Source: Halomonas sp. (GTDB taxonomy: Bacteria > Pseudomonadota > Gammaproteobacteria > Pseudomonadales > Halomonadaceae). From it: a DNA stretch of 7,075 bases. This document shows, in pieces, positions 1 to 5,694 of this stretch. Positions within the stretch are counted from its first letter, which is position 1, and every line of letters begins with the position of its first letter. The stretch spans positions 1-7,075 of the forward strand of contig SKVX01000003.1 in NCBI GenBank assembly GCA_007129225.1. Reading direction: 5' to 3'. Below the pieces are notes generated by a model. The model did no database searches. It saw nothing but the letters and a program-made list of their open reading frames with translations, and had not been told where the DNA came from. The translations under genes and the position numbers were made by a program.

Positions 1-1079
1 CTTGCCGACTCGCCAGCTGCACGCGAGGCGGCGTACTGAGCGGCAACCCGATCCGCATTGCTAGGATGCACCGTGGTGTCGCGATCACCGTGGAAGACGA
101 TGGCGGGCACCCGCGACACCGATGAAGACACTCGTGCCGATGAGGGGTTGGCCAAGGGGCCTGTGCCACCCTGCATCGCCCCCAGTGCATCGGGGAGACT
201 CCGGGCCACGCCGTGAGGCAGGCCGGAGTGCACGCCCACCGCCGCATAGAGGTCCGGATAGGTCATCGCCAGTGTCGTTGCCATGGCGCCACCGGCCGAT
301 AGTCCTGCGACATAGACCCGACTCGCATCGAGCCCGTACGTGTCGATAACCTGGCGGGTCATGCCGGCAAGGATCTCCGGCTCCCCCCCCTCGCGCTGCT
401 GGTCTTCGGCCTTGAACCAGTTCCAGCACCTGTGACTGTTGGCGGTCACCGGCTGGGCCGGATAGAGCACGCAAAACCGTTGCTCTTCGGCCAGACGGTT
501 CATGTTGGTCCCGGCGGCGAAGTCATCGGGGTTCTGCGTGCAGCCATGCAGCATCACCACCAGCGGTAGTGCCTGGCCGTGATAGCCGCTGGGCAGATAC
601 AGCTTGTAATCGCGCGAGCCGGCATGGTTGGTAAAGCAACCCGCGGTGAACGCGCCGGGCAGTGCTGTCTCGTTGGAGCCCCCTGCCTGCTCGGGTTGGG
701 AATCACGCAACTGCCGCCACTTGTCGCGCCAGGCAGAAGGCAGCCCGATATCACCGCCCGGTATTGCCCCAGGAGCCGCACGCGGGGTATGACTAAACGC
801 CGGTGATGGCGCCCCTTCCGCTGACGATGTGCTTGTCCGGTACGAACCCGACTCGGCAGACGCTGGTTTCGACACTGACACCTCCTCGTCAATGACCTGA
901 CAGGTCCCCCCGAATGTGTCATGTGCAGAATCGAAGGCATCCTGTGCTTCCACGCCCCCCGTTCCGCTCTGCCCACCGGGCATCGCCCCTTGGAGTATTG
1001 CCATGGCCTCACGCAGCTTCCCGGCGCGGGTCAGCCGTGTCGCTTCTTCCATTCGTTGGGTCGTCGTTGCGTCGATCAT
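1..1079 (-). CDS. PHB depolymerase-family esterase (alpha/beta hydrolase), C-terminus cut off by window edge
   Basis: This is a serine hydrolase of the short-chain-length polyhydroxyalkanoate depolymerase / Esterase_phd family, which cleaves ester bonds in PHB or similar esters. The frame is open for 359 residues to the left edge. Visible motifs are HGCTQ near residues 178-182 (oxyanion region), the lipase box GLSAGG at 259-264 with nucleophile Ser261, and HGDRDTTVHP at 330-339, where Asp334 is the likely acid. The catalytic His would lie beyond the edge. Residues 9-30 (RMEEATRLTRAGKLREAMAI) resemble the N-terminus usual in proteobacterial members. A Gly/Ser/Ala/Pro-rich linker follows at about 34-115. 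There is no signal peptide, so the protein is probably intracellular or exported by another route. The start is ATG at 1079, with AGGGA about 8 nt upstream. It lies 27 nt downstream of the regulator's stop and in the same frame, so the two are probably co-transcribed. The true substrate is uncertain. Confidence 0.9.
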   Translation of the reverse strand, partial: MIDATTTQRMEEATRLTRAGKLREAMAILQGAMPGGQSGTGGVEAQDAFDSAHDTFGGTCQVIDEEVSVSKPASAESGSYRTSTSSAEGAPSPAFSHTPRAAPGAIPGGDIGLPSAWRDKWRQLRDSQPEQAGGSNETALPGAFTAGCFTNHAGSRDYKLYLPSGYHGQALPLVVMLHGCTQNPDDFAAGTNMNRLAEEQRFCVLYPAQPVTANSHRCWNWFKAEDQQREGGEPEILAGMTRQVIDTYGLDASRVYVAGLSAGGAMATTLAMTYPDLYAAVGVHSGLPHGVARSLPDALGAMQGGTGPLANPSSARVSSSVSRVPAIVFHGDRDTTVHPSNADRVAAQYAASRAAGESA

Positions 1080-1106
1080 CGTCAATGTCCCTGGTGATTC
1101 GCTGAT

Positions 1107-1523
1107 TCAGTGGATTCGATCCGCCAGGGCCGCCTTGACCGCCTTGCTGGCATGCAGCGCGCCCAGAACGACTACCGATTCGATGGTGGCTCGGGCCAGC
1201 TCCGGCGATACATCGTCGGCAATGCTGGCCATACCCAGAACCTGAATCTGCAATGTTTCTCCCGCCGACTGCAGCACCTCCAGATCCTCGCGGCTGTAAT
1301 GCTCGAGCCCCAGCACAAAGGCCTTGCGAGTCACGGTCTCCCTGACCACCTCGGCATGCGTCGAAAGCTGGTTACGGATGGCCGTGCGGATCAGATCGGT
1401 GCGATTGGAATAGAACCCTTCCTGGACCAGCAGGTCGATCTGACCCAGGTCGACCACTCCCAAGTTGATAGTGATTTTTTCGCTGGAGTCGCCGGACTTG
1501 CGGCGCAGTTCATGCACGCTCAT
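1107..1523 (-). CDS. Ribbon-helix-helix (CopG/Arc-type) transcriptional regulator
   Basis: This is a 138-residue DNA-binding protein. Residues 16-22 (KITINLG) fit the RHH beta strand, about 24-36 the first helix, and 39-53 (containing SNRTDLIRTAIR) the second helix, which is the usual pattern. The C-terminal region of about 80 residues is longer than a minimal RHH protein and comparable in total length to NikR. It lacks the spaced His/Cys metal set of NikR, so its ligand, if any, is unknown. The ATG at 1523 is chosen because GAGGT lies about 8 nt upstream; the frame extends to a TTG at 1556, but that codon has no better ribosome site. The gene sits directly upstream of the PHB-type esterase and just downstream of a promoter overlapped by repeats. 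This suggests an autoregulated repressor of the pair, although that role is inferred. Confidence 0.85.
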   Translation of the reverse strand: MSVHELRRKSGDSSEKITINLGVVDLGQIDLLVQEGFYSNRTDLIRTAIRNQLSTHAEVVRETVTRKAFVLGLEHYSREDLEVLQSAGETLQIQVLGMASIADDVSPELARATIESVVVLGALHASKAVKAALADRIH

Positions 1524-1568
1524 GTGCTTTACCTCGTTAGCCAAGGGGTGGAGCAACCAACACTATCT

Positions 1569-1623
1569 TCCAAATGGAATCCGTTTAACATCCATATAGA
1601 TTCCATATACCATCCACATGGAT
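1569..1623 (+). repeat. Five tandem TCCAWAT-like motifs at exact 11-bp spacing (candidate operator array)
   Basis: Copies begin at 1569 (TCCAAAT), 1580 (TCCGTTT), 1591 (TCCATAT), 1602 (TCCATAT) and 1613 (TCCACAT). All are on one strand and each is 11 bp from the last, about one helical turn, so they present the same DNA face. The first and last copies are also TCCA-N2-TGGA inverted pairs (1569-1578 and 1613-1622). The array covers the early transcribed leader of the regulator gene and the -35 position of the plus-strand promoter. RHH proteins are known to bind short tandem or inverted repeats cooperatively, so the adjacent regulator is the natural ligand; this is inferred. Confidence 0.6.
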
Positions 1624-1629
1624 GGTATA
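1606..1629. promoter_or_regulatory. 10-bp perfect inverted repeat overlapping both -10 elements
   Basis: The left arm TATACCATCC (1606-1615) and the right arm GGATGGTATA (1620-1629) are perfect reverse complements around a 4-nt ACAT spacer. The right arm enters the -10 hexamers of both opposing promoters, and the left arm overlaps the last two phased repeats. The position suits a repressor operator. As RNA it could also form a short hairpin, but no T-run follows, so it is not a terminator. Confidence 0.55.
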
Positions 1630-1631
1630 AT
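1623..1631 (+). promoter_or_regulatory. Extended -10 (TGGTATAAT) facing siaA
   Basis: The plus strand carries TG, one base, then a perfect TATAAT (1626-1631). A recognisable -35 is missing; the nearest candidate, TTCCAT at 1601-1606, is poor and 19 bp away, but an extended -10 can work without one. It shares five bases with the minus-strand -10, so the two promoters would compete for polymerase. It would give siaA a leader of about 240 nt. The true siaA promoter could instead be a form I did not recognise nearer the gene. Confidence 0.35.
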
Positions 1632-1654
1632 AGGCCTGTCCGATGAATAGTCAA
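1627..1654 (-). promoter_or_regulatory. Sigma70-type promoter for the regulator-esterase operon
   Basis: Read on the minus strand, TTGACT (1654-1649, five of six to consensus) is followed by a 16-bp spacer and TATTAT (1632-1627, five of six). A T7 tract on this strand at 1670-1664, just upstream of the -35, resembles an UP element. The predicted transcription start is near 1620, giving a leader of about 97 nt before the ATG at 1523. The -10 and the predicted start fall inside the inverted repeat and next to the phased repeats. A protein bound there should block initiation, which fits autorepression. Confidence 0.6.
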
Positions 1655-1879
1655 CGTGCACGGAAAAAAAGACCCGCCTGGTAGCGAGCCATCGACCCGT
1701 CAATAACGCCAGAATCGTTCGTACGACGAGACTCCGCGGGCATCGTCTGCCGGGGGCCTCGTCATAGCGGGCATGGAGGAGAGACGAAAGTGCCACCGCG
1801 TGTACGCAGGGTTTAAGGTAAGGTAATGAAAAAGAATGACAATGGTGGCTGAGCCCACCCAATCAGGGAAGCCAACGCG

Positions 1880-3919
1880 ATGGCAGTACATTTTGGACTG
1901 CGTGGCAAGTCGGTCGCCACCTTGCTGCTGGCCTGCCTGCTGGCATTGATCCCAGCCCTGTTCATCGGCTGGAAGGCCGTCGATGAGGTGCGCCGCCACT
2001 TCGCCACGGCCTATGCCGAGCAGTACACCCTTCTGCAGATGCAGCGCATCTCTGCGCCCGTGTCCCGCGAACTGGCCCTGTCACGGCGTTTCGCCAACTC
2101 GGTGGTCACCCGCGAGTGGCTACGCCAACCGGACGATCCCGAGCGCCGCACACGCTTCCTGGCCGAGGCCGAAGGCTTCCGTCAACAGTTCGGCAGCAAC
2201 GCCTATTTCATCATCGACCACGCCACCCACGACTACTACTTCGCTGACCGGCGCGACGCCGAGCCACTTCCCCGCTATCGACTTTCCAGGGATGAAGCGG
2301 AGGACGCCTGGTACTTCGCCACCATGGCCAGCACATCCACCTACGATATCGATATCAGCGTCGACCATGTCGTGCAGCGAAGCATGCTGTGGGTCAACGT
2401 CAAGGTGCGCGACAATGGCGAACTGCTCGGCCTGGCCGGTGGCGCACTCGACCTGGACGACTTCCTGGCACACTTCATCCGGGCCAGCGCCCCCGGGGTC
2501 ACGCCGATGATCGTCGATCCCCGAGGCATGATACAAGCCCACCCCGACCAGGCACGTGTCGCACTCGGCGCGGGCGGCAACCCCTTCGATACCGACAATG
2601 AGCAGCATATCCAGTCCTTGATCGACGACGCCGAGCAGCGGGACGAACTCAGGCGGGCGATGCAGGGGGCAATACGCCGGCCTGGCGATATCCGGACCCT
2701 GAACGTGGACATCGGTGGCGAACCGAGACTGTTGTCGGTGGGCTACATTCCGGAACTGCAGTGGCTTTTAGTCACGTCATTGGACATGCAGGCCGCCAGC
2801 ATTGTCGAAGGGCGCTGGTTCTGGCCCCTGGTGGGTGGCCTGATCCTGATACTGGCAATCCTGACGGCGGCCTTTGCCTATGCCACTCACCGCCTGATCC
2901 TGACGCCTCTGCAGCGTCTGACGCTGTCGGCCCGTGCCATGGCCAGCGGCGACTATCGCTCGCGACTCCCCACCGAACGCCGCGACGAGATCGGCGAGCT
3001 CTCCCAGGCCTTTTCGCACATGGCCCGCCAGGTGGCGGATCATACGCGCAATCTCGAATCCCAGGTGCGCGAACGCACGCAAGCGCTGGAAACCGCAAAT
3101 GCGGCCATGGCAGCCGCCCATAAGAAGCTCGACGACTCCATTCAGTACGCCAGTATCATACAGCGCGCCATCCTGCCCGATGCTGAACTCAGCGACCATC
3201 TGGCCACGTATTACGCCGTACTTTGGAAACCCCGCGATACCGTGGGCGGCGACTTCTACGTCTTTCGCGCCGCGCCGCAGGGTTACCTCATCGGCATCGT
3301 GGACTGCGCCGGCCACGGGGTCCCCGGTGCCATGATGACCATGCTGGCCCGCGCCATTATCGACAACGCCGTTACCCAGGAGGGGATAGATGATCCGGCT
3401 GCCCTGCTCAATGAGATCGATCGGCAGTCACGCCTGTTGCTGCCTGAGGCACAACTACCCTCCTCCATCGCCACCAACATGGATATCGGCCTGGCCTGGA
3501 TCGACCCGGCTCAGCGTCAATTGACCTATGCCGGGGCCAAGCTCGATCTCTATGCCAGTGACGGCCACCGACTCGAGCGCGTGAAGGGTCACAAGCGTGC
3601 CCTGGGACATCGTCGCCCGGCCCGCTACAGCAACCAGCACGTACCGCTGCATCCGGGATGGCGCTATTATCTGTGCAGCGATGGTTTTCTCGATCAAGCG
3701 GGGGGCGACCACGGCTTCGGCTTCGGTAACAGTCGCTTCGAGGAGCTCCTGCGATCCCAGGCATCGGCGCCACTCGATGCCCAGCTGGCGGCTTTCGAGC
3801 AGGCCCTGGACGACTATCGAGGCCCTCACGGCCAACGAGACGATATCACCCTGCTGATATTCTGCGCGCCACTGGAAGCTCCCGACCCCGTTTCACCACG
3901 CCCCCCCGATCCCGGGTAG
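1880..3919 (+). CDS. siaA: SiaA: membrane sensor with HAMP and PP2C/SpoIIE-type phosphatase domains
   Basis: This 679-residue protein is the expected phosphatase that removes phosphate from SiaC and so switches on SiaD. In order: a transmembrane segment at about 12-31, a periplasmic Cache-like sensor at about 32-312, a second transmembrane segment at about 313-336, HAMP at about 337-390, a helical linker at about 390-425, and a PP2C/SpoIIE catalytic domain at about 440-662. Likely metal-binding acidic residues stand in GGDFY (Asp458), DCAGHGVPGAMM (Asp475), SDG (Asp601) and DDIT (Asp654/655), so the enzyme looks active. A proline-rich tail ends the protein. The start ATG has AGGGAAG about 8 nt upstream, and an in-frame TGA at 1850-1852 rules out a longer start beyond it. 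It heads the siaABCD operon, with siaB 28 nt downstream. The sensed ligand cannot be read from the sequence. Confidence 0.92.
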   Translation: MAVHFGLRGKSVATLLLACLLALIPALFIGWKAVDEVRRHFATAYAEQYTLLQMQRISAPVSRELALSRRFANSVVTREWLRQPDDPERRTRFLAEAEGFRQQFGSNAYFIIDHATHDYYFADRRDAEPLPRYRLSRDEAEDAWYFATMASTSTYDIDISVDHVVQRSMLWVNVKVRDNGELLGLAGGALDLDDFLAHFIRASAPGVTPMIVDPRGMIQAHPDQARVALGAGGNPFDTDNEQHIQSLIDDAEQRDELRRAMQGAIRRPGDIRTLNVDIGGEPRLLSVGYIPELQWLLVTSLDMQAASIVEGRWFWPLVGGLILILAILTAAFAYATHRLILTPLQRLTLSARAMASGDYRSRLPTERRDEIGELSQAFSHMARQVADHTRNLESQVRERTQALETANAAMAAAHKKLDDSIQYASIIQRAILPDAELSDHLATYYAVLWKPRDTVGGDFYVFRAAPQGYLIGIVDCAGHGVPGAMMTMLARAIIDNAVTQEGIDDPAALLNEIDRQSRLLLPEAQLPSSIATNMDIGLAWIDPAQRQLTYAGAKLDLYASDGHRLERVKGHKRALGHRRPARYSNQHVPLHPGWRYYLCSDGFLDQAGGDHGFGFGNSRFEELLRSQASAPLDAQLAAFEQALDDYRGPHGQRDDITLLIFCAPLEAPDPVSPRPPDPG

Positions 3920-3947
3920 GGGATGCATTGCAAGCCAAGGAATTGCC

Positions 3948-4481
3948 ATGGATTTACTGAGTATGAGGGAGAGCTATCAGCATGATCGAATCATGCTGTG
4001 CTTCAACGGCCCCATATCACGTAGCCTGATCGAAGAGATCGGCAAGGCACTGCGCAATTATCTCGACACCCAGGAAGCCGCGCCGTCCGCGGCCATGGAC
4101 GTCTTCGCCGTCTACATCGAGATGACCCAGAACATCCGTCACTATGCCCGCCGCCAGGGCTATGACGACGAATTGGCGGCGGCCACGGTGGCAGTGGCCC
4201 ACAGCGGCCAGGGGCACTACCAGGTTAGCGCAGGCAATCTGGTCGAGCGGGACGATGGTGAGCGCCTGGTTGCCACTGTCGAGGCGCTCGCCCTGCTGAA
4301 CAAACAAGCGCTCAAGCAGGCCTACAAGCAGCAGCTACGCAGCCCCAGGGATGCCGAAGGCCATGGAGGAGCCGGCCTCGGCCTGCTCGACATGTCCCGG
4401 AAGTCCAGCCGCCCCCTGCAAGCCGAGTTACAGCCGCTGCCGAATCAACGCAGCTTCTTCAGCCTGACAGCCACGATCTGA
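3948..4481 (+). CDS. siaB: SiaB: GHKL-type protein kinase for SiaC
   Basis: This 177-residue protein matches the SiaB family (DUF6272), which in Pseudomonas phosphorylates SiaC on a threonine and opposes SiaA. It has a histidine-kinase-like ATP-binding fold without a phospho-acceptor His domain. The N-box-like segment is EMTQNIRHYA (57-66), with Glu58 as possible base and Asn62 as Mg ligand. A glycine-rich lid lies at about 138-146 (GHGGAGLGL), and the closing strand is FFSLTATI (170-177). The ATG follows AAGGA by about 6 nt. It sits 28 nt after siaA and 8 nt before the upstream siaC ATG, so it is certainly in the same transcript. An anti-sigma-factor kinase of the SpoIIAB/RsbW type is the main alternative by fold, but the gene order decides for SiaB. 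Confidence 0.9.
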   Translation: MDLLSMRESYQHDRIMLCFNGPISRSLIEEIGKALRNYLDTQEAAPSAAMDVFAVYIEMTQNIRHYARRQGYDDELAAATVAVAHSGQGHYQVSAGNLVERDDGERLVATVEALALLNKQALKQAYKQQLRSPRDAEGHGGAGLGLLDMSRKSSRPLQAELQPLPNQRSFFSLTATI

Positions 4482-4489
4482 CCCTTGCC

Positions 4490-4888
4490 ATGACAACCAT
4501 GATTTCCGATCTCGACATTCCCGGCAGCCAGTCTACGCCGACCATTCACAGCGACTGGCAAGGCGGACGCCTGACCATGCAGGGCGATTCCTATCCGGAG
4601 AACTCCTACGAACTCTTCGACCAGGTGATTCTTTGGGTTCGCCACTTCCTCACCGACGAGCAGCGCCCCCTGCACCTGGAACTCGCACTGGTCTATCTGA
4701 ACACCAGCTCCGTGAAGGCGATGATGGATATCTTCGACCTGCTGGAAGAGGCTTACGAAACGGGCCGCACAGTCTCGGTCACCTGGCACTACGATGCGCG
4801 CAACGAGCGCATCGCCGAGCTGGCCGATGAGTTTCGCGAGGATTGCAGCTACCCCTTCGCCATCACGCCTGTCAGGGGCGAGCCATGA
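4490..4888 (+). CDS. siaC: SiaC: DUF1987 phospho-switch protein activating SiaD
   Basis: This small cytosolic protein (132 residues from this ATG) belongs to the SiaC/DUF1987 family. When unphosphorylated it binds the N-terminal stalk of SiaD and stimulates c-di-GMP synthesis; SiaB phosphorylates it and SiaA reverses this. The family core is clear: GDSYPENSYELF (32-43), the acceptor segment YLNTSSVKAMMD (69-80) and EEFREDCSYPFAI near the C-terminus. The likely phosphothreonine is Thr72 from this start. A second ATG at 4499 would give 129 residues, an N-terminus closer to the remembered Pseudomonas protein, and Thr69, nearly matching the reported Thr68. Neither start has a good ribosome site, so translation is probably coupled to siaB, which ends 8 nt upstream. 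Its TGA overlaps the siaD start as ATGA. Confidence 0.92.
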   Translation: MTTMISDLDIPGSQSTPTIHSDWQGGRLTMQGDSYPENSYELFDQVILWVRHFLTDEQRPLHLELALVYLNTSSVKAMMDIFDLLEEAYETGRTVSVTWHYDARNERIAELADEFREDCSYPFAITPVRGEP

Positions 4889-5667
4889 AGGACAATGAGC
4901 ACGAAGCGTTTCTGGCACAGGTTGCCGCCCTGCTCGAGTCATCCGAGCATGTCGGTCACCCGCTCCATGACGCCCTGCAGCGCCTCTATCAGCAGCATCG
5001 CGACCAGCAAGCGCAGATACAGCGTCTGATCGACATTTCCGATCGCTATCAGTCGCTGGCCATGGAGGCCCGACAGGTCACCGAGCAGCGCTACCAGCGC
5101 ACCCTGCGTCGTCAACACAAGCTGTCGCGCATCTCCGATGGCTATCAGGCCCTCATGCATGAGCGCAATCAAGCTTTGCACCAGGCCTCGACCCACGACC
5201 CACTGACGGGCCTCCCCAACCGCCGCTTGATCCTCGAGCGCCTGGAGGAATTTGTCCGGGAGCGCCGCCGCTTCACCCTGACGCTGCTGGATATCGACCA
5301 CTTCAAGCTCATCAATGACCATCACGGTCATGATGTCGGCGACCGGGTCCTGGTGGCCATCACCCAGACGTTGAGCGCAACCCTGCGTGACTACGACCTC
5401 TGCGCCCGATGGGGTGGAGAGGAGTTCCTGCTCCTGCTGGCCGACACCGATCGCACCGAAGCTCGTAGCATCGTGGAACGACTGCGCTCGCGCCTCGCTG
5501 CGGTAACGCTGCGCGCCGACGACCAGACGATCTCGGTCACGGTCAGTGCCGGACTGTGTCAGCATCGGCCCGGCGAGCCGCACCAAACCACCCTGAAACG
5601 AGCCGACCAGGCATTGCTCAAGGCCAAGCGAGCGGGCCGCGACCGGAGCCTCAGTGACTCTTCCTAG
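4885..5667 (+). CDS. siaD: SiaD: GGDEF diguanylate cyclase
   Basis: This 260-residue soluble cyclase makes c-di-GMP from two GTP and is the output of the Sia pathway. Residues 1 to about 100 are predicted helical and Gln/Arg-rich, forming the stalk to which SiaC should bind; there is no transmembrane segment. The GGDEF domain spans about 101-255: DPLTGLPNRR (105-114), DIDHFKLIND (136-145) with the metal-binding Asp, and an intact active-site GGEEF (177-181). RDYD (168-171), five residues before GGEEF, is a canonical inhibitory I-site, so product feedback is expected. The ATG at 4885 is chosen because AGGGG lies upstream and it overlaps the siaC stop by four bases. The frame runs back to a TTG at 4843, inside siaC, which is less likely. 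No EAL domain is present. Confidence 0.94.
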   Translation: MKDNEHEAFLAQVAALLESSEHVGHPLHDALQRLYQQHRDQQAQIQRLIDISDRYQSLAMEARQVTEQRYQRTLRRQHKLSRISDGYQALMHERNQALHQASTHDPLTGLPNRRLILERLEEFVRERRRFTLTLLDIDHFKLINDHHGHDVGDRVLVAITQTLSATLRDYDLCARWGGEEFLLLLADTDRTEARSIVERLRSRLAAVTLRADDQTISVTVSAGLCQHRPGEPHQTTLKRADQALLKAKRAGRDRSLSDSS

Positions 5668-5694
5668 ATGCCCCCTTCCCGATGCCCCGGGCCG

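Larger units (their letters stand above)
1524..1879. other. Divergent intergenic/control region between the regulator and siaA
   Basis: This is the only non-coding stretch over 300 bases. The left part (1569-1654) holds the phased repeats, an inverted repeat and two overlapping opposite promoters, listed separately. The right part (about 1655-1879) would be the leader or promoter region of siaA. In it I see an A7 run at 1664-1670, no convincing second -35/-10 pair, and a nine-codon frame (ATG 1826 to TGA 1852, MKKNDNGG) preceded by AAGGTAAGGT and in frame with siaA. No terminator or RNA gene was recognised. Confidence 0.7.

Noticed and set aside
383..390. C8 run inside the esterase, possible frameshift
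   Set aside because: The frame stays open and gives family-like sequence on both sides (lipase box downstream, HGCTQ upstream), so there is no sign of an indel.
85..1012. Several open frames on both strands (85-474, 554-1012, 579-806)
   Set aside because: All overlap the esterase in other frames. The true minus-strand frame is continuous from 1079 to the left edge and carries the lipase box.
1110..1646. 178-codon open frame on the plus strand
   Set aside because: It is antisense to the RHH regulator and runs through the promoter and repeat array, and its translation shows no recognisable domain.
3901..3907. C7 run just before the siaA stop, possible frameshift of the tail
   Set aside because: The PP2C domain ends before it, so a length error there would change only the last few residues; there is no evidence either way.
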